From Natrinema caseinilyticum (GTDB taxonomy: Archaea; Halobacteriota; Halobacteria; Halobacteriales; Natrialbaceae): a DNA stretch of 64,000 nt. Shown here piece after piece: positions 44,956 to 54,187 of this stretch (the first letter of the stretch is position 1; every line of letters starts with the position of its first letter). The stretch is taken from contig NZ_CP100445.1 in assembly GCF_024227435.1 (NCBI RefSeq), positions 2,849,369 through 2,913,368 on the forward strand, in the 5' to 3' direction. A program made the translations under genes and the position numbers. Below the pieces are notes generated by a model. That model did no database searches. It saw nothing but the letters and a program-made list of their open reading frames with translations, and was not told the DNA's origin.

Positions 44956-45744
44956 TCATCGGTCGACTGCAGACACACCGTTATATTTAATCCGAATGAT
45001 GTCAGCGACTTCTTTCACCTTCTCCGGTAGCACATCATGGAAATATTCGTCTTTTATCCGGCTCGCAGGGCCGGAGACGGACACTGTCCCGATAACTCCG
45101 TCCAACCCATTGACGGGAGCGGCGACCCCACAGATACCAACAGCCGCTTCTTCTTTGTCTCGAGCAAACCCTTGCTCTCGAATCTTCATCAGTTCTGATT
45201 TCAACTTTTCTCTGTCGGTGATCGTGTTCGGTGTCATCGAAGTCAGCCCGTGCGTGTCTAATACCCTGTCGAGACGAGTTTCATCCATATCGGCGAGAAC
45301 TACCTTTCCGCTGGCACTCGCGTTGAGATGCCATCGACTGCCCATGGTATACGCTCCGCTTTCGACGGCTCTCTCGCCAGCAGACTTGTAGAGATAGTAG
45401 CCACGTCCTTGTTCTGCTACCATCAGCCAGACGTACTCCCCAGTTTCGGCGGCCAGATCGTCCGCGGGTCCCGTTCCGTGTACGTAGAGCGGATAGTTTT
45501 CCTTGATGTTATTTCCAATTTCGTAATATCGAAGCCCAGGACGATAACAGCCGTTTTCTTTGACGGCGAACCCCCGTCGCTGTAGAGTTCGCAGATGAGC
45601 CAGAACGTTACTAGGCGACCTATCAAAGCTCTCAGCCAGTTCAGTAAGGGTCATCGGACCAGCGCGTGTGAGCTTTTCTACGATATCGAGAGAGGTGTCA
45701 ACCGATTTGATCGTGGTGGTGCCGTCTGCCGGCGGTCCGGTCAT
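44956..45744 (-). CDS. IclR family transcriptional regulator
   Basis: This 262-residue regulator has an N-terminal winged helix (about 10-68, TIKSVDTSLDIVEKLTRAGP, then LTELAESFDRSPSNVLAHLR) and a C-terminal IclR effector domain (about 82-255, including GAYTMGSRWHLNASASGKVV and AAVGICGVAAPVNGLDGVIG). IclR proteins bind small carboxylic acids or sugars and control the adjacent catabolic genes. It is divergent from the oxidoreductase gene at 46287 across a 542-bp region with a spaced direct repeat, so it most likely regulates this cluster. Confidence 0.93.
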   Translation of the reverse strand: MTGPPADGTTTIKSVDTSLDIVEKLTRAGPMTLTELAESFDRSPSNVLAHLRTLQRRGFAVKENGCYRPGLRYYEIGNNIKENYPLYVHGTGPADDLAAETGEYVWLMVAEQGRGYYLYKSAGERAVESGAYTMGSRWHLNASASGKVVLADMDETRLDRVLDTHGLTSMTPNTITDREKLKSELMKIREQGFARDKEEAAVGICGVAAPVNGLDGVIGTVSVSGPASRIKDEYFHDVLPEKVKEVADIIRIKYNGVSAVDR

Positions 45745-46286
45745 GTTGACTGTCCACTCAGCCTAAGGTAATCAGCGTATCGCCTGTCACCCACGAAGAG
45801 GCCTCGTGTGCGAGACGGAATTCGCTGCAATCTTTTCGATATCTATGAGTCTCGGACTCTCTCCTGAAGAGTTACCGAATCGTCCATCTTAACGTGTGAA
45901 GAACCGCGGTTAACGTGTCAACCTCCAATTTGAATTTTCTTCATGAGAGAATATCGTCTGTCGTTCATTGGTTCGAATATCATCAGTGGAGGGTTGAGAG
46001 ACCAAAAGGAGTCGATCGACTCAATAGATCGCAGTTGGATATCAGCGGTTGTTGGCGTGGATTACAGGCTCTTGAGGAATCGTTCGCACCGCCCCATTTT
46101 CGGTTCTCTTCTGAAGAACCCCCATATCGGATATGGGTATTCCCTAACTGGCATTCAAGTTCACCACGTAGAACAGCATACACAGGCCCTGAATTGCGGG
46201 TTATGATCGGGAGAAATTGAACACAACGGCGACGTCATCACCGACAAAATCTTTAATTACCCCCCGTTAGTCAGTATAATCCACGG
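45745..46286. promoter_or_regulatory. Regulatory region of the catabolic cluster
   Basis: This 542-bp region lies between the divergent IclR and oxidoreductase genes. TTAACGTGTGAA (45889-45900) is repeated as TTAACGTGTCAA (45910-45921), 21 bp apart, i.e. two helical turns, with the palindrome AACCGCGGTT (45902-45911) between them. A TATA-like CTTTAATTAC (46251-46260) precedes the rightward gene by 27-36 bp. No gene is seen. Related halves (ATGTTCACC) occur twice before the aldehyde dehydrogenase gene (about 47664 and 47700). Confidence 0.5.
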
Positions 46287-47594
46287 ATGAACGTACTGTC
46301 CGACCTAGAGACGCGAATAGACGATCCGCTATCGGTGGCCTTGATCGGCCCCGGCGTATACGGTTCCCACCTCGCATACCAGATAGAGGAGACCCCAGGC
46401 GTCAAGCCGACAATTCTTGCGGACTTGGAACTGGAAAAGACAACAGAAACGTACCGGAAAGCCGGTGTGCCGGAAGAAGAAATCTCTGTCGAGGAGACTG
46501 CCACCGGTATCCAAGACGCACTCGCTGCGGGCCAGCGCGTGGCAACGACCGATGGCGCCGAAGCGGCGGGCGCACCTGTCGATGTGGTCATCGAAACCAC
46601 GGGGGATGCCGCGGCAGCCGCAGTCCATGCGTGGGAAGCCATCGCCGCGGACAACGACGTTGTCATGGTTAGTGTCGAAGTGGATGCGACCATCGGCCCG
46701 CTACTCGCTCGCTTTGCCGAACACCGTGGCGTCACCTATTCCATGGCGTACGGTGACGAACCTGCTCAGGTGGTCGAACTCTGTGACTGGGCACGTGCGC
46801 AAGGATTCGACATCGTCGCCGCCGGACAGGGGACCGAACTCACGTTCAAGCCGCATGCGACTCAGGAGGACTCCCTGCAACGGTACGACCTGCCTGACTC
46901 GTTTATCGAAAACAGCAAGCCCAACGCGCGAATGTACAACACCTTCCTCGATGGGACGAAGGTAGCTGTAGAACTCTGTGCGGCGGCCAACGCACTGGGA
47001 TACTCGACAGACTCGGACGGTATCCACATGCCCAAGACCGACAAAGATGGTTTGCTAAAGACGCTTCGACCGACTGAGGATGGTGGCGTCCTAAACCGGA
47101 CGGGAGTCATCGACTCTGTGACGCCGACGGACAAGAACCCGAGCGCCTTCGTCGTGACAGCAGCGACGAACGAGGCTACGCAGGACTATCTCAGCCAGCG
47201 TTACAACATCAACACAGTCAACTCGGGAAAGTACCAGCTTTTCCATCGCCCGTACCACCTGCCGCAGGAAACAATCGTCAGCGTTGCGATGGCGGGCTTA
47301 CACGATCGGCCGACAGGCGTCGTGACCGAACAGACGACTGAAGTCGTCGCGGCAGCGAAACGCGACCTAGAACCTGGCGAGACGATAGTCGGTGGCGGCG
47401 GAGACACCATCTACGGTCGGCTACAGGACGCGACAGTCGCGGCTGAGGCAGACCTCGTACCCTTCGAACTGCTCGCTGGCGCCGAGGTGACACAGTCGGT
47501 AAACACTGACCAGCCAATTTCAGCTTCCGACGTTAGTCTGGATACGGAGACGCCGCTCTATCATCTCCGACAGCTACAGGACGCGCTCATCTAA
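46287..47594 (+). CDS. COG4091-type NAD(P)-binding oxidoreductase with SAF domain
   Basis: This 435-residue protein has an N-terminal Rossmann domain (SVALIGPGVYGSHLAYQIEE, about 15-34) related to homoserine dehydrogenase, with VVIETTGDAAAAAVHAWEAI (about 98-117) in the cofactor-substrate region. The C-terminal part (about 355-420) includes RDLEPGETIVGGGGDTIYGR, resembling a SAF domain. It belongs to the predicted homoserine dehydrogenase-like group COG4091, for which I know no firm activity; it is not the threonine-pathway enzyme by architecture. Here it opens a sugar-acid-type cluster, so reduction or oxidation of a keto or hydroxy acid intermediate is likely. It starts near a leaderless TATA box. 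Confidence 0.85.
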   Translation: MNVLSDLETRIDDPLSVALIGPGVYGSHLAYQIEETPGVKPTILADLELEKTTETYRKAGVPEEEISVEETATGIQDALAAGQRVATTDGAEAAGAPVDVVIETTGDAAAAAVHAWEAIAADNDVVMVSVEVDATIGPLLARFAEHRGVTYSMAYGDEPAQVVELCDWARAQGFDIVAAGQGTELTFKPHATQEDSLQRYDLPDSFIENSKPNARMYNTFLDGTKVAVELCAAANALGYSTDSDGIHMPKTDKDGLLKTLRPTEDGGVLNRTGVIDSVTPTDKNPSAFVVTAATNEATQDYLSQRYNINTVNSGKYQLFHRPYHLPQETIVSVAMAGLHDRPTGVVTEQTTEVVAAAKRDLEPGETIVGGGGDTIYGRLQDATVAAEADLVPFELLAGAEVTQSVNTDQPISASDVSLDTETPLYHLRQLQDALI

Positions 47595-47824
47595 CGAATC
47601 CCACGAGTCCGCGGAGTCAAACGGAGACCTGCTCGGTGTGCGATCTCCTTATAAACTATCGACTATGTTCACCTGTTCCTTTGAGTGTGAGAGGTGCACA
47701 TGTTCACCCGGTTCCGAAAGTCGTGTTCTCTGTCGATTCAGCCGATAGAATCGGTGAGGCGCCACTCAATCCGGCGCATCCGTGTTCCCGAAGAAATATA
47801 CAGATCCTCTCGGAAGGGAGACGT

Positions 47825-49267
47825 ATGGTGGAGACACCCAAGGCTAGCCACTACATCGATGGAGCGTGGCGAACAGGCACACCAGAGATAGACGTACTTA
47901 ACCCGACAACCGAGGAGTCGCTGGCGACCATTCCAAGCGCCGACGAGGACCTCGTTGAGGAAGCGCTGACGGCCGCCCAAACGGCACAGGCAGAGTGGGG
48001 TGCGACGCCAGGAGTTGAGCGTGCGGCCACGATCCGCGATATTGGCTCGGTTATCGAAAGCAACGTCGGCGATATCGGCGACCTTCTCATGGCGGAACAA
48101 GGCAAGCCGAAGTCCGCGGCCGACGGCGAAGTGACCGGCACGCTCACGCTAGCGGACTACGCTGCTGGTTGGGGGCGACGTATCGAGGGCGATATTGTCC
48201 CGAGTGACAATCGGGAGGAACAGATTCAACTCCAGCGCCATCCCATGGGCGTCGTCGCGGCCATCATTCCCTGGAATTATCCTATTGCGGTGCTGATGCG
48301 AAAGATACTCCCGGCACTCATCGCGGGCAACGCCGTCGTCGTCAAGCCCAGTTCAACGACGCCGTTGTCGACGATTCGGGTATTCGAACTGCTGGACGAG
48401 GAACTCGACCTACCCGATGGGCTGCTCAATCTCGTCCTCGGCGGAAGCAACGTTGGAGATGCGCTGGTCACCTCACGACAGACAGACATGGTGACGATGA
48501 CCGGGTCGACTCGCGTAGGCAAGGAAATAATGCAGGCCGCCTCACAGAATCTCACACCTGTTTCGCTCGAACTCGGCGGAAAAGCACCTGCTATCGTCGC
48601 CGCCGACGCCGACATTGACGCCGCCGTCGAAGACATCCTCACGGCGCGTATCACCAACGCCGGTCAGGTCTGTACCTGTGCTGAGCGCGTTTTCGTCCAC
48701 GAGGACATAGCCGAAGAGTTCACCGAGAAGTACGTCGCCGCGACGGACATGCTCGAACTCGGTCCGCCGAAGAGCGACCCCGATATGGGACCGCAGGTCA
48801 CGAAGGGCGAACTCGAGTGGACGCATTCCTCAGTGAAGTCTGCCATCGAGAGTGGTGCAACTGTTCTCTCAGGTGGTGAACCGCTGAAAGGCAGTGATTT
48901 CGAGACGGGATTCTGGTATGCCCCGACGGTTCTCGGCGATGTTGATCCGTCTATGGACGTCGTCGAAGAGGAGGTGTTCGGCCCGGTGACGCCGATCGTT
49001 ACTGTCGACTCTGTGGAACAGGCTGTCGAATACGCGAATCGGTCGCGCTATGGCCTCTCCTCGTATGTATTCACCGAGGATTACCAGACCGCAATGCAAA
49101 CCGTCGACGCGCTCGATTACGGTGAAACCTACGTCAATAGGACGCTCGGCGAAGCGTGGCAAGGCCACCATATCGGCTGGAACGAATCCGGAATGGGCGG
49201 CGACGACGGGAAGTACGGCGTTTTGAAATACACCCAGATCAAGAGCGTGTATCACGATTACAGCTAA
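47825..49267 (+). CDS. NAD(P)-dependent aldehyde dehydrogenase
   Basis: This 480-residue aldehyde dehydrogenase has the catalytic Glu in PVSLELGGKAPAIVAAD (about 245-261), the catalytic Cys near 282 in NAGQVCTCAERVFVHED, and the nucleotide-binding motif MTGSTRVGKEIM. The length and the motif IPWNYPIAVLMRKILPALIA suit the lactaldehyde/glycolaldehyde or glyceraldehyde-type group. It probably oxidises an aldehyde of the sugar pathway to its acid. The Met at 47825 is preceded by AAATATACAG (about 47796-47805) and purine-rich GGGAGACG; longer in-frame starts add unrelated sequence. Confidence 0.92.
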   Translation: MVETPKASHYIDGAWRTGTPEIDVLNPTTEESLATIPSADEDLVEEALTAAQTAQAEWGATPGVERAATIRDIGSVIESNVGDIGDLLMAEQGKPKSAADGEVTGTLTLADYAAGWGRRIEGDIVPSDNREEQIQLQRHPMGVVAAIIPWNYPIAVLMRKILPALIAGNAVVVKPSSTTPLSTIRVFELLDEELDLPDGLLNLVLGGSNVGDALVTSRQTDMVTMTGSTRVGKEIMQAASQNLTPVSLELGGKAPAIVAADADIDAAVEDILTARITNAGQVCTCAERVFVHEDIAEEFTEKYVAATDMLELGPPKSDPDMGPQVTKGELEWTHSSVKSAIESGATVLSGGEPLKGSDFETGFWYAPTVLGDVDPSMDVVEEEVFGPVTPIVTVDSVEQAVEYANRSRYGLSSYVFTEDYQTAMQTVDALDYGETYVNRTLGEAWQGHHIGWNESGMGGDDGKYGVLKYTQIKSVYHDYS

Positions 49268-49406
49268 CCGAAGTAATCGATATCCCGACTTCACTCCGCT
49301 TCGTTGCCACCAATTCTACTCCGTCGAAGTTGGCCACTTCCTTTCAGCAAAGACTGAAGTGCCCCTGAGCCGTGAGTCAGATCCGTTGGAATTGCCAACT
49401 GATAAT

Positions 49407-50531
49407 ATGGAGATTACAGACATCAATTCGTACCATATTGACTACGAGATGGACGCTCCGTTCGAACCGTCGTGGTATCCGGGATTTGAACAACACGTCC
49501 ACAAGATCCAACTTTACGAAGTCGAGACCGACACAGGTATCAGTGGAATTACCTCTGTCACCGGCGACGCGTCCCGTGTCGATTCGCTCGAGCTCGCGCG
49601 GGAATATCTAGTTGGAAAGGACCCAAGAAACATCGAGCAGCGACTGGACGACCTGGCCTCGCTTAACTCGTACGGGCCACGCCCGTGGCACTTCGAAATA
49701 GCCTTTTGGGATATCAAGGGTAAGGAGGTAGGAAAACCGATTTACGAAATGCTCGGCGGCGATAGTAACCCGATTCCCGCCTACGCGTCGAGCGGAGAGC
49801 TCCGGCCCCCGGAGGAGCGATTGGCGTACGTCGCCGACCGCGTCGATGAAGGATTCGAGGCAGTCAAACTTCGATTTCACTCCGACGACATGGAAGACGA
49901 CCTCGAAGTCGCTCGCGCGGTCAGAGACGAGTTCCCCGATCTGACGCTGATGGTCGACCTGAATATGGGTTGGAGCGTCTCCCACCCTGGCGGTGGTACT
50001 TGGACATTCGACGACGCGCTCTCGGTCGCCCGCGATCTGGAGGGAATCGGAAACATCGGGTGGCTCGAAGAGCCTTTCGACCAGTTGAATTACGATGCAC
50101 TCGCTCGCCTGCGCGAGAAAACCAGGATTCCCATCGCCGGTGGTGAGTTCAACAACGGGACACACCACTTCCGCGAGTTCGTCGAACGCGACTCGCTGGA
50201 TGTGCTCCAGCCAGACGTGATGCTCAGTGCCGGTATTCTCAAGACAAAGCTCATCGCCGGTCTCGCAGACATAAACGGCTTACAGTTTGCACCCCACACG
50301 TGGAACGACGGCATCGGATTTGCTGCGAACGTCCAAGTACTCGCCTGTACCAACCCAAGCTGGTGTGAGTACCCTATCGAACCGCCGGGCTGGTCGCTCG
50401 ATACGCGGGATTTCCTGCTCGAAGAACCACTTATCGCAGAAGATGGCGCAGTCGCACCGCCGGCGGGGCCGGGACTCGGAATCGACCTCGATTGGGATAA
50501 GGTGGACGAACTGGCCGACAAAACGGTCTAA
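49407..50531 (+). CDS. Enolase-superfamily acid-sugar dehydratase (mandelate racemase group)
   Basis: This 374-residue protein has the enolase-superfamily layout: capping domain (1-125) and barrel with metal ligands Asp184 (LMVDLNMGWS), Glu221 (GWLEEP) and Glu247 (AGGEFNNG). The base pair is Lys154-x-Arg156 (AVKLRFHS), with the His297-Asp270 dyad (APHTWND, QPDVM) and Glu321 (WCEYP). These match the mandelate racemase subgroup, whose members mostly dehydrate sugar acids (aldonates, aldarates) to 2-keto-3-deoxy acids. The exact substrate cannot be assigned. A paralogue with the same catalytic residues lies at 59844-60962. It is followed 5 bp on by the convergent alcohol dehydrogenase gene. Confidence 0.9.
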   Translation: MEITDINSYHIDYEMDAPFEPSWYPGFEQHVHKIQLYEVETDTGISGITSVTGDASRVDSLELAREYLVGKDPRNIEQRLDDLASLNSYGPRPWHFEIAFWDIKGKEVGKPIYEMLGGDSNPIPAYASSGELRPPEERLAYVADRVDEGFEAVKLRFHSDDMEDDLEVARAVRDEFPDLTLMVDLNMGWSVSHPGGGTWTFDDALSVARDLEGIGNIGWLEEPFDQLNYDALARLREKTRIPIAGGEFNNGTHHFREFVERDSLDVLQPDVMLSAGILKTKLIAGLADINGLQFAPHTWNDGIGFAANVQVLACTNPSWCEYPIEPPGWSLDTRDFLLEEPLIAEDGAVAPPAGPGLGIDLDWDKVDELADKTV

Positions 50532-50536
50532 GGCGT

Positions 50537-51589
50537 TTAGAATTCAGTGACGACTTCCATCCCGAGCGTGTCGTAGTCGTCCATCGACGCAAGCCGGTCG
50601 GAAACGTCTTCGAGACCAACTTCGTTCGTAACGAGTTCCGCAGGTGTGAGTTTGCCGCCGGCTATCATCCGAAACAGTTCCGGATAGCGACTCGGCGGCA
50701 TCCCCTTTACGCCGACGAACTCTAGTTCCGTATTCACAATGTCGTCGACGGGGAGTGGAATCTCGCCATCCTCATCGTCGGTCGTCATCCCGACCTGGAC
50801 GTGCTGGCCTTGGGGCGCGAGACTGTCGATGGAGTTGCGGCAGGTTTCAGCGATACCGAGCGCGTCGACGGAGATGTTCGCCCCCCCATTTGTGATATCC
50901 GTGACGGCCTTCGGTACGTCTTTCTCGCCAGCAGCAACCGTTGCTGTTGCACCGACCCTTTCTGCCAATTCGAGGGCGTCTTCGTCGAGGTCGATTGCAA
51001 CGACGTTCGCTCCGAGCGCAGCCCCGATGTTGACAGCCGAGAGACCGATACCGCCACAACCGTGAACAGCCAGCCAGTCGCCCGCGTGCACGTCTGCCTT
51101 ATGCGCAAGCCCATGGAACGCAGTGGCGAACCGACAGCCGAGCCCTGCCATCTCGACGGCGTTCATCCCATCAGGCAAGTGAACAGCATTGAAATCCGCG
51201 TGTGGGATCGCGAATTCCGAGGCGAAAGCACCGGGGAGGTCGCTGGTGAACCCCAGACTCAATCCATCCGAACAGAGATGCGAGTCGCCTCCCCAGCAGT
51301 TATCGCAGTGTCCGCAGGCGACGTTAAACGGGATACCGACCTCGTCGCCTACTGAGAAATTTTCGACCTCGTCGCCCACTGCCGTGACCGTACCCGCGGG
51401 TTCGTGACCGAGTACGTGATTATCTGTCGGTACTGATGGCCAGTGTCCTTTCCAGGCGTGCCAGTCACTCCGACAGATACCACAGGCGTTGGTTTCGACG
51501 ACGATTCCCTCTGGACCCGTGGTCGCAGAATCGACTTCGGTCACCGCAAGCGGTGCATTATACTCTTTGAGAATTGCTGCTGTTCGCAT
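50537..51589 (-). CDS. Zinc-dependent alcohol/polyol dehydrogenase
   Basis: This 350-residue MDR enzyme carries both zinc sites. The catalytic one is in ACGICRSDWHAWKG (about 36-49) with GHE (about 61-63). The structural one is CGHCDNCWGGDSHLC (about 93-107). The cofactor site is AVHGCGGIGLSAVNIG (about 173-188), and an Asp at VVAIDLDED suggests NAD. It could oxidise a sugar or polyol at the entry of the pathway. It is transcribed leftward, away from the transporter genes, with a TnpB remnant just upstream. Confidence 0.9.
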   Translation of the reverse strand: MRTAAILKEYNAPLAVTEVDSATTGPEGIVVETNACGICRSDWHAWKGHWPSVPTDNHVLGHEPAGTVTAVGDEVENFSVGDEVGIPFNVACGHCDNCWGGDSHLCSDGLSLGFTSDLPGAFASEFAIPHADFNAVHLPDGMNAVEMAGLGCRFATAFHGLAHKADVHAGDWLAVHGCGGIGLSAVNIGAALGANVVAIDLDEDALELAERVGATATVAAGEKDVPKAVTDITNGGANISVDALGIAETCRNSIDSLAPQGQHVQVGMTTDDEDGEIPLPVDDIVNTELEFVGVKGMPPSRYPELFRMIAGGKLTPAELVTNEVGLEDVSDRLASMDDYDTLGMEVVTEF

Positions 51590-52330
51590 CGTGTGTCTGA
51601 ATCACAGGGTCACATATTAAACCTTCTCGGAATGTCTGCGGCATGTAAACATCCTCGAGCACGATGGCCCGAGGCTTTTGTCGGTTCCCTCGGACGTGCG
51701 CTAGCACCCCCTGCTCGGCAAGCGAGCGGGATGAGGTTGGGCGGCTTACGCGCCCCGACCCGGACAGACGCACCAACTGCACCTGCGGCTGGATTTTGTG
51801 GGTTCGGTAACTCGTGTTAACATCGTCGAGTTTCGCCTTCTCGCGCCACGCAACTTTACGCTCCCGTTCCGGTCGGCAGGCCTTGCACCACGTCACACTC
51901 GTCGTTCGTACACCGGAACCGACGCCCCTGCGATACCCACGTTCATCACAGCACGATCACGCCTGCGATTTATACCAGGCGTCCACCGTGTCCGTGGGAA
52001 TCTCTCGCCACAACGCCGTGTACGAAACAAACGTCTCGAACTCGTGGAACGGGAGCTTGTGCAACCGCCTGTTCGTATACCTCCCGTACTGCATTTCCTC
52101 GCGGATCCCCTCCACATCCTCGAACACGATCACCGGGTTCGAGAACTGTTCCGAGAACTCCACGACAGCATAGGAGAGACGGTGCAACATCCATTCGGTG
52201 AACTGTTCTTCCTTGTCACAGAGTTTCCGGTGGACGCTTGTCTTCCCGTGTTCTTGACAGCGGGAGGTGATGGTGAGGAGTCGTTGGCGTTCCTGTTTCA
52301 CACGACCGTAGTCGAGGACGAGTGTTCCCT
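51558..52330 (-). pseudogene. TnpB (IS1341/IS200-type) remnant
   Basis: C-terminal part of a haloarchaeal TnpB-type RNA-guided nuclease. The minus-strand pieces are YGRVKQERQRLLTITSRCQE, AVVEFSEQFSNPVIVFEDVE (RuvC Glu region), HKLPFHEFETFVSYTALWRE and IPTDTVDAWYKSQ, then a stop. In another frame follow remnants of the zinc ribbon (SCCDERGYRRG), AWREKAKLDDVNTSYRTHK, and GSGRVSRPTSSR. The N-terminal third is absent and at least one stop and frame change break it, so it is inactive. It separates the dehydrogenase from the ABC importer genes. An omega-RNA downstream is possible but not demonstrable. Confidence 0.8.
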
Positions 52331-52480
52331 TCGTCGGCAGTGTCTCTCGGTAAGCGAGCCAGCGAGGGCGAACGAAGGTTCACGGGGCATTTCCACTGTT
52401 CCAACCGCATTTCGGTGTCAAATGGAGAAATGAGAATGTGTGTCTATGTCTTAGTACTAGTGATATATCCACCAAAGTCT

Positions 52481-52490
52481 TTATTATATA
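52481..52490 (+). promoter_or_regulatory. TATA box of the ABC importer operon
   Basis: TTATTATATA lies 22-31 bp upstream of ATG 52512, matching the haloarchaeal TATA-to-start spacing for a leaderless message. This supports 52512 over the in-frame ATG at 52497 as the start of the binding-protein gene. Confidence 0.6.
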
Positions 52491-52511
52491 TGATTCATGA
52501 TTGATTATCGT

Positions 52512-54167
52512 ATGGCTTCGGTAGACACTGACACGACTATCGGGACGGACAGACGATCGATTCTGAAACTCGGTGCAACGCTTGGAACCCTCGGTATCAC
52601 GGGTCTTGCTGGGTGTGCCGACAATGGTTCGAGCAACAAGAAGAACATTCAATCCAACGACGATGTAACACAGGATTACGACTCACTTCCGACGGGCGGA
52701 ACATTCGTAATTGGTGCTCAGCAAGGCATTCAAACGATGGTGCCGTTCCAGGGGTTCTTAGCAGATTACCTCGTCGCGGAGATGATGTACGACAGGTTGA
52801 CCCGCGTCGACCAGAACTTCGAAGTTCAACCGAATCTCGCGAAGGACTGGGAAATCAACGACGATTACACTGTCTTCACGTTCATGCTTGAAGAGAATGC
52901 GATGTACTCGAACATGGACGGTGAGACGGTCACCGCAGAAGACGTGAAGGCAACCTACGACTACCTGACTTCCGATGACTTTTCCGGATCACCGTCCAGT
53001 CTGAGTGGCGTGAACGAGGTCGAAGTGATCGACGAGACGACAGTCGAAATCACGCTCGACGAGCCCGACCTCAACTTCACGAAGCGAATTTCCGAGACTG
53101 GTGGTGCCTTCTTCATCGTCCCGAAATCGATTCTGGACGAGGACCCCTCGAAACTCGAAGATACTGACTACGGAAGCGGGCCGCTCGAACTGACTGAATG
53201 GAACCAACAAAACAATATCACTTTCACTGCAGCCTCAGATTACCATATCGACGGCGTCAACGGCGATCCGTTGCCGTACGTCGACAAAATCGAATGGGAT
53301 ATCCTCTCGGACGAAATCCAGCGAGCGAACGCGCTCTCTGACGGCAGTATCGACGCAGTGAGTCGGATTGGCCGGAACGTCACCGATCGTGTTCAGGGTG
53401 ATGCCCAACTCGTCAAGCAGACGTCAGGGCTTCAGTATCCGATCGTTCTCAACACGACCGTCGAACCTCTCGACGATCCCAACGTTCGGAAAGCCATCAA
53501 ATACGCGCTCGACCGAGAAGAAATCCTCGAAGGAGTGACCCCCGAAGGGGTTCTGGGTCTCCACGCTGGCGTCACCCCGGTGCACACTTACTACAACGAT
53601 GAACTGGACACCGGTGATACCTTCGGCACGACAGCGGATACCGAAAAGGCTCAGGAAATGCTCGACCAGGCCGGGTACAGTAATGGTCTGGAAATACAGC
53701 AGCTCCACTACGACGATGGGGTCCCAGCGAAGGAAATCATCGCCCAACTGTTCCAGCAGCAGATGAAGGAAGTCGGTATTGAGTTCGAAATCAATCGACT
53801 GACCGAGGAGACGTGGCTTGCAGATTACTGGAATCAGGACGGTGTCTGGTATATCACGAACTATTCCACGCGAGTGCTCGGCAGCACCGTCCCACAGTTG
53901 GCGCTGCGCTCGGACGGTCCGTGGAACGAGGCGAACTGGAGCAATGAAGCCTACGACGAGGCGTTCCAACGAGCGGCCTCAGCTACCGACGAAGAGACGA
54001 AAGCGGAAGCACTCAAAGAGTGTCAGAAAATCAGCCACAGAGAAGGTGCTTGGGTCGGAACGTTCCACCCACAGATTTACGGCGGGTACCAGAGTTACGT
54101 CAAGAACTACAATCTCTATCCGACCTACATCAAAGACTTCGTCAGCCGATGCGCAGTTGATAAATAA
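52512..54167 (+). CDS. ABC transporter substrate-binding lipoprotein (Opp/Dpp family 5)
   Basis: This 551-residue protein begins with a Tat lipoprotein signal: TDRRSILKLGATLGT near residues 12-26 and lipobox TGLAGC with Cys near 35. The mature part is a family 5 solute-binding protein: TFVIGAQQGIQTMVPFQGFL at the start, LAKDWEINDDYTVFTFMLEE (about 104-123), and ALDRE (near 330). Family 5 members bind oligopeptides, nickel or, in archaea, often oligosaccharides and sugars. With the sugar-acid enzymes around it, a carbohydrate is more likely than a peptide (inference). It leads the operon of two permeases and a fused ATPase. Confidence 0.93.
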   Translation: MASVDTDTTIGTDRRSILKLGATLGTLGITGLAGCADNGSSNKKNIQSNDDVTQDYDSLPTGGTFVIGAQQGIQTMVPFQGFLADYLVAEMMYDRLTRVDQNFEVQPNLAKDWEINDDYTVFTFMLEENAMYSNMDGETVTAEDVKATYDYLTSDDFSGSPSSLSGVNEVEVIDETTVEITLDEPDLNFTKRISETGGAFFIVPKSILDEDPSKLEDTDYGSGPLELTEWNQQNNITFTAASDYHIDGVNGDPLPYVDKIEWDILSDEIQRANALSDGSIDAVSRIGRNVTDRVQGDAQLVKQTSGLQYPIVLNTTVEPLDDPNVRKAIKYALDREEILEGVTPEGVLGLHAGVTPVHTYYNDELDTGDTFGTTADTEKAQEMLDQAGYSNGLEIQQLHYDDGVPAKEIIAQLFQQQMKEVGIEFEINRLTEETWLADYWNQDGVWYITNYSTRVLGSTVPQLALRSDGPWNEANWSNEAYDEAFQRAASATDEETKAEALKECQKISHREGAWVGTFHPQIYGGYQSYVKNYNLYPTYIKDFVSRCAVDK

Positions 54168-54187
54168 CCACTCCACGAGGTGATCAT

